DNA of 64,000 nucleotides from Pseudopithomyces maydicus (Eukaryota > Ascomycota > Dothideomycetes > Pleosporales > Didymosphaeriaceae). The DNA lies in NCBI GenBank assembly GCA_026873275.1, contig JANTUC010000006.1:372001-436000 (forward strand), given 5' to 3'. Positions within the stretch are counted from its first letter, which is position 1. Each line of letters begins with the position of its first letter. Positions 53,350 to 64,000 of the stretch are shown here, in pieces. The translations under genes and the position numbers were made by a program. Under the pieces are notes generated by a model. That model had not been told where the DNA came from. It did no database searches and saw only the letters and a list, made by a program, of their open reading frames with translations.

Positions 53350-56300
53350 TCAAACCTCATAATCATACCCTCCCTTCGCAAACTCATCCTCCAACCCAAT
53401 CGTAACCTTCACATTCATCGCGCCCAACTCCTGAATCAACAGCTTCGCCGCATACGGCATCGTGATGCGCCTCACGCCGCGCTCCGACTCGCAAATCCTA
53501 CAATACCCGGAGCTCCCCATCTGCCCGCAGCGCTCGCAAACATCCACATCGTGCTTGTCGGAGCTGATCATCAGGCGCTCGAGCAGCAGCTGGCTCGCAC
53601 CGTACGCAATCAGGCAATCGCGCTCCATCTCACCTAGACGGAGACCACCGTCGCGGGCCCTACCCTCTGTAGGTTGGCGCGTGAGGATGGCGCGGGGGCC
53701 GCGGGAACGGCTGTGCATCTTGTCCTGGACCATGTGCTTGAGCTTCTGGTAGTAGATGGGGCCGAAGAAGACGTAGAACTGGAGGGCCTCGCCCGTGATG
53801 CCCGAGGTGAGGTAGTCCTTGCCCGTGTAGGAGAAGCCGTTTTGGACGAGGACATCGGCCATGTCGAGGACCTCGCTACCGCCGAAGCAGGTGCCGTACT
53901 CGAGGGTGCCGCGGAGGACACCCGCTTTGCCGGAGTGCAGCTCTTTCATCTTGCCGACTGTCATGCGGGAGGGGAAACCGTGGGGGTTCATGATGATGTC
54001 GGGGCAGATGCCGTAGTCGTTGAAGGGCATGTCCTCTTGGGAGACGATGAGGCCGCAGACACCCTTTTGGCCGTGGCGGGAGGAGAACTTGTCGCCGAGT
54101 TCGGGGCGGCGCGTTTGGCGGAGCAGGAGCTTGATGAGAGAGGTGCCGGCTTCGTTTTCGGTGATGCAGACTTTGTCGATATAGGAGGGATCGGGCAGCT
54201 TGTATCGCATCTCTTGTGTTTTCATGGGGACGTGGCCGCGAGCTGCTGCAGTTGTGTCGGATGGCACCGACTTCATCAGGTACGATTCGCCCTGGGAGAC
54301 GCGGGCGCCGACTTGCGCAATACCGTCTTTGCCGATGGCGGCGTACTTGGGATCGGTAATGTTCTTTTCTGACATCGCCGTCTTGTCGTCGATGCCGTCC
54401 GACGTACCGTTCGCGTAAGTTTTGAGGGGGACCACAGTCTTCTTGAACACTTGGCAGCGACCGAAGCCACGATCGCAAGATGCCTTATTTACAATAAGGG
54501 CATCCTCAATATCGTAACCAGAGTATGACATGACAGCAACAGTAGCGTTCTGTCCAGCGGGAAGCTTGTCGTATTTGGTAAGTTCGATTGTGCGAGTCTT
54601 GACCATGGGTTGTTGGGGGTACACCATGAGATAGAGAAGGGTGTCTATCCTAGTGAACTGGTTGTACGCAATAGCGCCTATGGCTTGTTTACCCATAGCA
54701 CATTGGTACGTGTTCCTAGGCGACTGGTTGTGATGCGGGTAGGGAATCAAGCCGGCAACGGCTCCCATGATGGTAAAAGGTTCGATCTCCAGATGTGTAG
54801 TGTATTGCCCAATGTCCTTCTCCTTGATGGCAATGTTAGTGTCGTTCTCTTCGTTACAATCCAAATACTCCACTAGACCTCGAGTCAGGAAATCTTCAAA
54901 CTCCATGGTTCCTTTGCGCAAAGCCTTCAAGTAGCGTGCTGTGACCTTGGAGCGTCCATTTTCGACGATGATCAGCGGCCGACAAATACGTCCTTCGTCA
55001 GTGGCAATATGAACCTCGCAGAAATCGTGGTTGATGTATATGCTTGTGAATTCCGAAATCCGACCCATACGCCTCAATTTTCGGAAGTTGACCAGGAAGC
55101 TCTTGGGAACACTTGTCAGTGCAATAGGAGTTCCGTTGAGGCACACGGAGTAGAGACCTTCTCGGTGAATCTCTTCGCCAGTTTGCATGCAGATGTCCTC
55201 GGCTCCCAGCAAGAAGACCATCTTACGCACGGGGTCCTCATCATCTTCGGTAGTGATATGTGTCATCAAGGCCAAGTTTTTGACCAAACCACAAGCTTCT
55301 CCTTCTGGCGTATCTGAAGTGCACAGCAAACCAAACTGGGACGGCTGTAGCGCACGAGGACCGGAGACCTTTCGCGTCTTTTCGAACTGACTGGAAATAC
55401 GCGTCATCATACCAAGTGCGGCGATGTAACTCAGTCGACTAAGTACGTGTGTGACACCGGCTCGGTCCATCTTGAAACGCTTCAAACTCCAGTTACCCGT
55501 TGCAATGGCGCGTTCGATACCCAGCGTGATGTGATTCTTGAGAGCGCCGATGTGCGAGAAAGCGTCAAACTCTTGTGCGCGATTCTGCTTCTTGAGTACC
55601 TTATCAATGTTGAGTTTGAAGTCGTGGTTGAAACGCTTGAAGTGGTCTTCAAAAAGAAGAGACAACATCTGTCCAGACAGCTCGAGACGCTTGTTACCGA
55701 CGTAGTCGCGATCGTCCACGAGATTGGGATTCACCTCGGCCATGATGACCCTCCGTGCCATGAGGGCAATGTACAAGGCTTTCGTTCGGAAATTGGTGCC
55801 TTCGACGGTCACATGCGGCAAGACAACGTTGGCCAAGCACTCGATGGCTTCGAGGTGGTAGTTCCTGGCCCGTCCGAACTTCTTCGTCAAACGGACACGG
55901 TGACCAACATGCTCTAGGGCTGCCTGCTGTGTAAAAATTTTAGCCTGCATACACGCCTCGAAATTCACAGTGAATTTGTCTTGATATTCTGCATCGTCTC
56001 CGCAAATCAAGACCATGATCTCTTCGTCGGAAAGTACGCCCAACGCCTTCATGACAATGACGATGGGGATCTCCTCAGACAGTGTGTTGTGTCGCAGGTA
56101 CATGAGACCCTTCTTCTGGATAACGTATGTCTTCGTCTTTCGCTCGCTAGTCGAACTCGTTACGCTGGCTTGCATAATGCCCTTTGCGCTTTCCACGATG
56201 ACACGATTCTTGTTCAGCTGCTCTTGAACCAGGATGACCTTCTCTTGGCCCCTGGTGATGAAGTAGCCTCCAGGATCCAGCGGGCATTCTTCCAGGAGCG

Positions 56301-57054
56301 CCATTTCCCTGTCATTCTTAGCCGCAAGCACACACTTGTTACTCTTCAACATAACGGGCATTCGGCCGATCTGCACATTGTTTCTCCTAACCCTGCTGGA
56401 GCCTCGGGTGTATACGATGTCGACGACGATCGGGGCTGCGTATGTCATATCGCGCAGACGACATTCGTTCGGGGTGATTGTGCTCTTGTAATGGCTGTTA
56501 TTGTTATCTTCCTCGGCGCGATTCGGCGCAAGCACCCTTATATCCTTATACTCGAGCAGAAACTTGGGGTCCAGGTCGCTTCGCACATATCGGTTGGCGG
56601 CGAGGATCTTCTTAAGGTCCACGTCGACGAAGTGATTGTAGGAGTCGAGATGCTGCTTGACAAGACCCTTGACCTTGAGAAAAGCAGGCAGGAGGTTCCA
56701 CTTGTCGCGTGCGGTGTTGATGGGGTCGGTCAGCGACTTGCCGTAGTAGAAAGGCTCGAGCATGGCGGAGAATTCGTCCTTTGCGCTGCTGTTGAGCGGC
56801 GCTTTCTGGCGGCGTGCCTTGTCTGCACCGTCAACAGGCTGGGCGCCCTCCACACCGGCCTCGGCGAGTGCACGCTTCCCATCCTGAGTGTCGCCTTGGG
56901 CGTCTTGGACTGCGCCGTCTGCAGCTGTCGCGGGCACAGCTTTCTTCACCCCGCCGCGCGGGGAGCTCGCGGTTTCGGCTTGGGTGGTTCTTGCTGGTGA
57001 TTGTTAGGCGTGGAAAAGAAGGGCGCCGGATTGGAGTACCTTTTGACCGACCAT
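53350..57054 (-). CDS. RPC2: RNA polymerase III second-largest subunit
   Basis: Catalytic-core subunit of RNA polymerase III (yeast RET1/RPC128), which transcribes tRNA and 5S genes. The main exon (53350-56993) encodes about 1214 residues with no frameshift. Pol III rather than Pol II is indicated by SLTDPINTARDKWNLLPAFL and NECRLRDMTYAAPI. The C-terminal zinc site CERCGQMGSSGYCRIC and the ending PYAAKLLIQELGAMN support this (Pol II has PYACKLLFQEL). Catalytic and hybrid-binding segments include GYDIEDALIVNK and GDKFSSRHGQKG. In-frame stops block extension upstream of 57007, so a tiny first exon is needed. ATG at 57054 with 15 nt (MVGQK), then an intron at 56994-57039 (GTACTC...CCAG), fits if one A is missing from the A4 run. 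The start is therefore provisional. Confidence 0.93.
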
Positions 57055-57700
57055 GTCTGCAGCTGTGTCGCAATAACAGACGGTCAAGTGCAGAGGCAAA
57101 GAGTAGCGGGTCGAAGTAGCTTCGACTGTCGAAATAATTTGGCCGAGTCAGAGCCGAGTCAGCGAAGTGGCTGCCAATCGGCGCTGTTATACCCCGCCGC
57201 AGCTGCACGGCCCTAGTTACTGAGGTGGGTGCCCACGGTTGGGACGTACCAACATTTATATACATCACTTGCATGCTCCAGCAACACGGTACACTTGGTC
57301 CCTAGGGCAACCGTGTAGACAAAACAACATCTCAAATGTGCACTTGCAAACATCAACCAAGACAAATGCTCGCTTTGGAAATGTCCTTCATTCTCCCCAC
57401 AACTGCATGCATATCCTCTGGTAGCTATCGAGTCCACTAAACCCACCGTGTATCCATGCTCAGTTGAACTAGAATCAAACCCCTCAAATGCCCTGTTTTC
57501 CAGATTCCCCTCTAAAACAGTACCCAGCATGGCCTGCAGACTGCTCGTCAACCAAATCCCATACCACTCATCCCACATCACCCATGAAACAGTTACCGTT
57601 GTGCTATCCTATCCTGGACACTTTGCTTTCCAACCGCATACATTGAAATCCAATCCTGCATGCATGCCAGGATATATCACCGCGTAGGAACAGGCACGTC
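57055..57700. other. Intergenic, no supported gene
   Basis: This is 0.65 kb between the RPC2 start and the 3' end of the SR-rich gene, both on the minus strand. A 122-codon minus-strand frame (57213-57581) has no recognisable family or signal and is likely chance sequence within UTR/promoter DNA. Confidence 0.5.
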
Positions 57701-59463
57701 CTAAAAGGCTGCTCCTCCTACCTCTTCCTCCGCGCTCAGTGCCCTCAGCTGGCCCTCCGCCAACTCGCTCCTCAATGCTGCGTTGTCCGCTTCACGACCC
57801 AGAGCTTCGTATTCTCGCAAACTCGCCCGCTTCGCTGCCTCCTTCGCCTCGATTTGCTCTCGGAGTTTCCTAGCCTCTTCTTCCAACTTCAAGATCTTGC
57901 TCGTATCGATCAACTCGGGAAGCTTCTGACCTCCTGGGATCTCTTTCGGCAGATTGTCGAGGTGGCCACCAAATCGTTGCGTTCTGGGGTAAGTAGTGCT
58001 GGTGCTGTTGGAGGAGCCACGGAATGGAGGAGCAAAAGGAGCTGGGCCAGGCGCAGAGCCACGAGGACCAGAGGGGGGACCTCCATGAAAGCCACCGCCA
58101 CGGGGAGCATTCCAGTGTGCGGAGCCTCGTCGTTGAGGCAGACCCGAAAAGTCGCGTTGGGAATCGTAGCCGAAGCTGCCACGGCCGCCACCTCGGGGAC
58201 GAGTGGGTGCAGCAAGAACTGGGTTGCTTGTGCGTGGGTAGGGCGATGGTTGAGGTGTGGTACTGGTGGGACCGGGGGTGGCAGACGGGCCGGATGGACC
58301 AGCTGGTGGCGAAATGGCAGCAGAAGAGTAGCTACGATTAGAAGGCCCCGTCGGAGGTGCACGAGAATAGTTGTTGTCTCCGTTACGGTAAGCAGACGAT
58401 GGTCCACTTGGTGGCGCGAACTCCCGGTCGCGATCTCCCCTAGGTCCCGTAGGTGGACCATCCCGATGGCGAGGAGGGGATCGCTCCCGCTCCCGATCCC
58501 GGCTTCGATCACGCTCGCGATTGTAGTCTCGGCTTCGGTCAAACTCGCGCTCACGGTATGGCGAGCGAGGTGCAGAAACCGGATCCCTCATCGACCTGTC
58601 GTCTGGAACCAATGCAACTCGGCTGGGATGAACTGGAGGGGGCGACGAACGCCGCGAGGTGGCTGCAGAATCCCTACCTGAAGCATCGTTAGACACGTAT
58701 GCGTTCCTGGCCGGAGAAGGAGATCGACGCCTCCAAGTGTCTGCAGGGTATGGATCAATGCGTTCTCGTCGAGGCGAAGGCGATCGGCGGCGGAAGTCTC
58801 GTGTGTCGCGGGGTGGCGAATACCGACGCGGAGGAGGACTAGGGGTGGTGAGCCTAAATCAGCGGGCAGTTCTTGTGGCTTTGCATACCTGTGAGCACGA
58901 GAGCGAGGCTCTTCGAAGCGGTCTGAGCGAGCAGCGCGGCTTCGGGCAGGTGATGGATCTCGCTCTCTCAGTGGCGGAGACCTATCGCGACGCGGTGAGC
59001 GCGTGTAGGAGTCGTACTCTCGGCGGGGAGGCGAACGCGCGCGGTCGGCCCGGAAATCATCCCTCCTGGGGGAGTATGCACGCCGCGGGGGTGATCGGGG
59101 CCTAGCGGCTCTCCATCGATCATCGTCTCGCCTCGGGGATCTAGACCGGCGACGGAACGAGGCTGGAGAGCGGCTCCGTGGACGAGAGGAGCGGCCGCCA
59201 GGCGTGTAGGTGTCGGCGCGGCTTACACCGCCGCGAGGAGGGCTACGATCGCGGGTATTGGCACGGTAACTGTCGATGCGCGGGCCTGGCGAGCGGGGCC
59301 TGTACGTGTTCGAGTATCTGTCGTCTCTATGGCGTGTAAGTCCCAGGGTAACGACGTAGGTTGGTGCGGCCGGCACTGCGCTCTCGTGGGCCTCGCCAGG
59401 TGCAAACCAGGGCGCGACATACCTTCGATCGCGATCGCGCTCGTCCCGGTCCCTACGATCCAT
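57701..59463 (-). CDS. Serine/arginine-rich protein with C-terminal coiled coil (one apparent frameshift or very short intron)
   Basis: The start is ATG 59463 (MDRRDRDERDRDRRYVAPWF), after which comes a short conserved-looking segment (ESAVPAAPTYVVTLGLTR). A long RS/RD/SP-rich region follows (RSRSPRRDD, RSPPRREYD), then a Pro/Gly/Arg-rich part with RGGG motifs. The C-terminal coiled coil is KILKLEEEARKLREQIEAKEAAKRASLREYEALGREADNAA. The composition is that of nuclear pre-mRNA-processing proteins; no RRM is visible and I cannot name the family. The frame changes near 58842-58853. Either one base is missing from a C4 run (about 587 residues) or a 35-nt intron (58854-58888) is removed (575 residues). 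I prefer the former because 35 nt is shorter than any other intron here. It lies beside CUS1, another splicing gene. Confidence 0.7.
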
Positions 59464-60143
59464 GGTGAGGATATCTGGCAATTGTTATTATTACTGCAGT
59501 TAGTCAATAGTCACGGCGACCGTTTTCGCACGCGGTGTGAGGTGGGCAGAAGGGGGCCGTGGTGCGTTGGGTGGTGTTGCACTTGTTGCGAAGAGAGGTC
59601 GAAGTTTCCACGAGCCAAGCCTTGCCCACGCGATGGTAATTCCGGGGCGGCGCACGGACCACTCTCTGCTACTGAATTCGGCCATCCAGCATCTGAATCC
59701 GGATTGCAACCCCAGAAGCATCGACAGTCGTCGTCGCCGCCTCTACCAGACTGCTTTTCTCTGCGCAGGGCTTCGGTCCCTACCGTGGAAACTGGGCGCA
59801 CGTCGTCCAGCGCGCCCAACGCACTCACATCTGGCCATCGCATCTTCACTTTCTTGTCCATTTTCAAGTCTTACTGTCATCATCACGTAGGCCATGTTCG
59901 CAAGCCGTCTTCCATGTATGTCTCTTGCAACCAATGATGATTCCTGAGGTGCAAAGGCTCGCCCATGGCGTCCTTCGCACTTGATAGAGAACTCTTGATT
60001 GTACACCCGCGACCTCACTCCGGCCGGTATTCCCTTATGCCCTAAACCTCAGGCGACCCTTTCCTTCCTGTCCCGTCCTTGTGCTGGTATCTTTACAAAT
60101 CTTACAGTGCACGCCCCGTTACTTCTTACACATCACCACCGCT
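59464..60143. other. Intergenic, no supported gene
   Basis: This is 0.68 kb containing the SR-rich gene promoter and the CUS1 3' region. Overlapping frames on both strands (59329-59937 plus, 59511-59867 minus) are compositionally like shadows and have no domains. Confidence 0.5.
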
Positions 60144-61934
60144 TCAACGCCTCGAGCGTCGATCGTCGTCCCTCCTCTCGTCCCTCTTTTGCCTCTTCCG
60201 TGACTCCGCCGCAATCATCTCGCTGAGATCATCTTGATCAATGCTATGCCACTGTCCCTGCATCTCCGCCTTCCTCTGTGCATCGTATTGCTTCCGCAGG
60301 GCCTCCTTGTCCAGCTTGTCGCTATCCGCCAGGGCATCCACATCGACCGAAACATCCACATCTCCAGCTTTGCGCTTACGCTGGCTATCGCCAAACGTGT
60401 CTTTCCGAGCAGCGTCCAGGTCGTACGCATGCTCACCGCCGAAGAAACCACTGGATTGAATATTCTTCTCCGGAAGCACCGTGTAGGCGCTACGCGGCGC
60501 ACCAGGCTCCTCCGTCTCGATGCCCTTGCGTTGCTTGCGCAATGTGAACTCACCGCCAATGGTCTCCGTGCCTCCAATCTCTGATGGGAGTGCAGATGCT
60601 GAACTCATAGAAGTCTGGAAGCCAGTTGGGTCTTCGGCGCCATCTTCCTCTTCCTCATCGCTCTCTTCCTCTTCGCTCTCTTCCTCGTCACTCTCGCCTT
60701 CAGCACGCAGCACGCCCCAGATACTACGCTCTACAGGTTCGCCAAGTTGGGTTGGAGCCGACTGTTCCTGCAAGATACCCTGGCCCAGGGGATCTCCGCC
60801 CCACGATGGACGGTGGGTAGTCTCATCGATCGGCGGCCGACCCCATGCGCCAGGGGTGAAGCCCCAAGCGGCACCGGGGGGATCGGCGCGTTCACACCTG
60901 GAACCTTCAAGTTTGGGTACGATGGGGGCGGACCGAAACGCTGTTGGTTGATTAGCCATGGCGGGGGCTGTCCAGGACCCATGCCAAGAGCATCTTTCAG
61001 CTCCTCGCTGAGCACGCCAGGCTTCAAGTGGACCAGGTTCGTCTCGAATTCTTTGCCCTCGTAGTAGACCTCGCCATACTTGGTCATCTCAGGCTTGGTC
61101 TGTCGCCGGAAGAAAGCGTCGTAGAGCTTGCCGTAGTCCATGTCAAACTTTCCCAGTTTACCTTGGACACGCTCGCGCTGCTTTTGTTTAAGCGTCATCT
61201 CTGCTTGCTTCTCGAGAACTGCCTCTCGCATTTCCGAGATTCCAGTTTCCTGGATGAACTTCGGCAACGCGAACGGCGCCTTCTCGATACCGCGCTTTGA
61301 CGAGAGGTACTCACGCTTGAGGGACCAGTGGTTCGGAACCGGAACTACGTTCTTGTATCCCTTGAGCGCGATCAGTAGACGGGGATCCGATGAGGTTACA
61401 TCGGTCCATTCTACGAGCTCTGGCTTCTTCACAGATGCCTTGAGCTCCGCGACAGACATCTTGCCCAACTGCTTCCGCTGCTTCTTTGACAACTTCTTTG
61501 GCGCGTCCTCATCTTCACTGGGTATATCATCGGCGTCGTAGTATATCTCTGGCTTTTCCTCCTCCTTTGCCGTCTCCTCTGCAGTTGCCTCGCGAAACTT
61601 CTCGAAAACGCTCTTGTACTCCTCGAAAAGTGGGTTGTCTAGGTCGTAGCTGTTCGCGATATCGTCAACGATCAGGAGCTCCGAGGCCTGGACCGCCTGC
61701 TCATCGTCGTCGGTCTTGTCGCTCGGTGCAGGAGATTCGCTCGCACGCGCAGAGTCGCCGGCCTCAGATGGCGTCTCCTGTAGGGTCGTCAGTACGCATA
61801 AAGGAGACATGTATTGCCACACTCACAGCGCGCTCCGCCTTCTTTTTAGCCCGACGGTACGCGTTCTTGGACGCGCTCTTCGAGCGAGACGCCTGCTTTG
61901 CGCCGCCCGGTGCCGTGCCGGTAGCCGTCGCCAT
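60144..61934 (-). CDS. CUS1: Splicing factor 3B subunit 2 (CUS1/SF3b145) (one apparent frameshift)
   Basis: U2 snRNP SF3b subunit that helps U2 bind the branch site. Exon 1 is 61827-61934 (MATATGTAPGGAKQ ... KKKAERA), the intron 61778-61826 (GTGAGT...ACAG), and exon 2 60144-61777, about 580 residues in all. DUF382-region signatures are SKKQRKQLGKMSVAELK, PELVEWTDVTSSDPRLLIALK, VPVPNHWSLKREYLSSKRG, KPEMTKYGEVYYEGKEFE and LSEELKDALGMG. The PSP domain follows: PPPWLINQQRFGPPPSYPNL and AAWGFTPGAWGRPPIDETTH. An acidic stretch and a basic C-terminus come last. The frame breaks inside PSP at the G6 run 60876-60881 (C6 on the coding strand). One added base joins NAPIPPG to AAWGFTP. Confidence 0.93.
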
Positions 61935-62565
61935 GTGAGGCAATGACAACCCGCTGCGCAAGGAAAGAATAGGTTAGTTTACAGAGTAGATCGTCTAAGA
62001 ATAAAAATTTGGAAGAATATACGAACTAAATCGCAGGTGTATATAATGGCTGGCGCGATTACCCGTTGACGGTAGCTGAGCGCGGCAGTACCTGGGTAGT
62101 CGTAGGTTGTTGGGAGCGCGGAGAGCGGGCGGAGAGTGGAGCTGGGCGATGTGAATTTGGCGCTTGCCCGCAGCGCGGCTTGGCGCACACGTGATCATCC
62201 GCTCGCCCAGATGCCTAGCCAGGTGCCAACCCAAGTGCCTAAGCTTGCAATCTTGAACCTCAAACCTTGCATATGGCACTTCGATGCTCCATTTGTAAAA
62301 TACTACTGAGGACGAAAGCTCTTGGATTTCTCTAGAATGTAATCGCAGTTGTCCAAACCAAAAGGAATCACGATTCGCAGTAGAACCATGTCTGCTTGTA
62401 ATGAGAAACTACTGTCGTAACGTAGCAGGCTACTATCCAAACCTCCTACCGCACACATCCATAAATTAATCTCCCAACTGCAACCTTTGTATTCTATTTG
62501 CTTTGCATGTCGAACCTCTTGTACCCTCAACAATGATCTACCGCGCTGCACCACCCACCCAAACC
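61935..62565. other. Intergenic, no gene seen
   Basis: This is 0.63 kb between the CUS1 start and the aldo-keto reductase 3' end. No supported coding sequence is present. Confidence 0.55.
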
Positions 62566-63638
62566 CTACAACCGACTCTCCGCCTCAAACTTCTTCGTCC
62601 AAAACCCCCGATAATGCTTCTGCTGCCCCGCCTCATTAATCTGCTTAATCTCCGCCGGCGTCAGCTTAAATGTCGCCGCCCTCAGATAGTCGCTCAGACG
62701 CTGCTCCTTGCTCGACGTCGTGATGGGCACAATGTCCTGATCGATGCACCATCGAAGCGAGATCTCGCCCGGGCTGACGGCGTACTTCTTGGTGAGTCCG
62801 GTCATCACGTCGTCGACTGGGCCGGGGGCAGCGCGGGTGACTGCGGTTAGAGGGCTGGGGGGGTCCGTCAGTCAGTCGTGTTTAGTGGATGAGCGGTGGG
62901 GTTTTTCGGAACTTACCCGTAGGCTGTGGTGGCGATGCCATGTTTCTTGTGGAATTCGAGGAGCTCGACGCGTTGCAGGTAGGGGTGAAGTTCGATTTGA
63001 TTGACGGCTGGTTTTACTTTGGCTGTCTTGAGCACAGCTTCGAGGTCTGAGGGCCTGTAGTTTGAGACGCCGATTGTCTTTGCGAGGCCTGCAGCCTGGA
63101 GTGCTTCCATCTCTGCCCAGGTGTTCTGGAGATCTTGCTCGGATTTGGCAAAGAAAGGCGAGTGGATGAGGTAAAGGTCGACGTATTCTAGCTGCAATTT
63201 CTCCAGGCTTTCTTCCAGGGTGCTTTCAATGTTTCCTGGCTGTCCAGTGGGTTCCCAGATTTTAGTAGTAACGAAGAGCTTGCTGCGGTCGACTCCACTC
63301 TCTTTGATACCTTGGCCTAGCTCTCTTTCGTTTTTGTAGGACTGAGCGCCGTCGAGGTGGTGATACCCGAGACCGATGGCCATCTTCACGGCATCCACGA
63401 TCGCTGGATCGGTCTTCGACTCATCCTTCTTTCCCCATGCCGTACCAACACCATAACCGAGCATGGGAATGCTAGCGCCATCATTGAGCTTCAGTCCCGG
63501 AATTGTGATGTTTAAGTTGGCCATTTTAGAATAGCTTTTGAATATCACACGGTCGATGCTACGGTAAGAGGTAGTTGCTTGGTAATGATGGTGGGCTGTG
63601 GAATGACGCAAAGCAATACGAGGGATACTCTTCAGCAT
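62566..63638 (-). CDS. Aldo-keto reductase
   Basis: NADPH-dependent carbonyl reductase of the AKR superfamily. Exon 1 is 62917-63638, the intron 62855-62916 (GTAAGT...CCAG), and exon 2 62566-62854. The catalytic tetrad is visible: Asp and Tyr in HLDGAQSYKNE, Lys in VTTKIWEP, His in LIHSPFF. The barrel continues with GLAKTIGVSNYRPSDLE, VNQIELHPYLQ and HGIATTAYGP (splice site). The C-terminal cofactor region is ISLRWCIDQDIVPITTSSK. From the first ATG the protein has 336 residues and a basic N-terminal extension (MLKSIPRIALRHSTAHHHYQ) that could target mitochondria. From the in-frame ATG at 63524 (MANLNITIPGLKLNDG) it has 298 residues, the more usual form. Both starts may be used. The substrate is unknown. 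Confidence 0.9.
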
Positions 63639-64000
63639 GCAGAAGCGAGCAGAGAAAAGGTAGGCGATGAATCTCAGAAAGTTGGAGGAGATGTTACCAG
63701 GGATGATCTAAATCACCAAGGACTATACGTCTTAAACGGTGTCAGGATGCCCCATCCCAAAAGTGGGCGCAAAGTGGTGGGTCACCAGTCTACTAATGAC
63801 GTGATGACGCCACAAAGAGCAGGGCAACTTCTTGTGCATTAGACATCGCCGCGTCTTTGAAGACATTTGTCATATCAAATTCAAGCGAGCACCTCGATTA
63901 TAGATGCATTATATGAGAGTTGCAGCTGCTGTGACGCCAGCTAGGGAAGTGTAAGTAATCTTGCCGACAGGCACAGCGGCGGCCTAGCGGCCGACGCTAA
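63639..64000. other. Upstream of aldo-keto reductase, no gene seen
   Basis: The last 0.36 kb of the window is the reductase promoter region. An open plus-strand frame (63579-63842) overlaps the gene's 5' end and has no recognisable features. Confidence 0.5.

Noticed and set aside
55981..57000. 339-codon open frame antisense to RPC2
   Set aside because: It is a shadow of a highly conserved coding region. It has no domain, and its composition follows the RPC2 codons.
53350..57054. Assignment as RNA polymerase II subunit RPB2
   Set aside because: The C-terminal zinc site (CERCGQMGSSGYC) and PYAAKLL ending, together with the N-terminal segments, fit the Pol III subunit instead.
57213..57581. 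122-codon minus-strand frame between RPC2 and the SR-rich gene
   Set aside because: There is no recognisable feature, and the position is within expected UTR/promoter sequence.
1765..60881. Programmed ribosomal frameshifting as the cause of the many frame breaks
   Set aside because: The breaks are all -1 base losses in simple homopolymers, across unrelated genes and with no shared slippery heptamer or downstream structure. Sequence error explains them more simply.

Overview
The window is nuclear DNA of a filamentous ascomycete (Pezizomycotina). The evidence is short GT-AG introns of mostly 46-64 nt, several with a CTGAC-type branch point; a QDE-2-type Argonaute; SLD7, FAR11, AIM32 and CBF1 orthologues; a LysM nested in a CVNH lectin fold; a STAND-type N-terminal domain fused to a degenerate G-alpha; and an intron-containing tRNA-Ile(AAU). 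The gene set suggests Dothideomycetes, but that is an inference from remembered family sequences and no search was run.

Layout. 1-8 kb: the 3' end of an unknown gene with EKP repeats, SLD7 (replication initiation) and an Argonaute. 8-24 kb is an accessory block: L-amino-acid oxidase, CVNH-LysM lectin, a zinc-cluster-less transcription-factor-like protein, an MFS transporter in the same orientation, an SDR oxidoreductase, a secreted C69 dipeptidase and the STAND/G-alpha protein. 25-32 kb: amino-acid permease, mitochondrial leucyl-tRNA synthetase and mitochondrial AIM32. 33-37.6 kb: NmrA-like protein, a tandem pair of small membrane/coiled-coil proteins, and the tRNA. 41-46.5 kb: CBF1 and the STRIPAK subunit FAR11. 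46.5-53.3 kb is a gene-poor stretch with decayed repeats and one small secreted eight-cysteine protein. 53-64 kb: RNA polymerase III subunit RPC2, an SR-rich protein, the splicing factor CUS1/SF3B2 and an aldo-keto reductase.

A major technical feature is that conserved genes are broken by single-base frameshifts. At least 12 well-supported breaks lie in 7 genes that otherwise look intact. Each is explained by one missing base in a homopolymer of 4-6 nt, and total coding length returns to a multiple of three once the missing bases are counted. This points to homopolymer under-calling in the assembly rather than to pseudogenes. Gene boundaries below take this into account.

Functional links are modest. 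LeuRS and AIM32 are convergent mitochondrial genes, CUS1 and the SR-rich gene are neighbours in RNA processing, and the transcription-factor-like gene lies next to an MFS transporter. I see no complete biosynthetic cluster and no clearly new multi-gene system. The most unusual material is the duplicated membrane/coiled-coil gene pair, the eight-cysteine secreted protein and the splice-acceptor-like repeat array at 51.4-52.9 kb.
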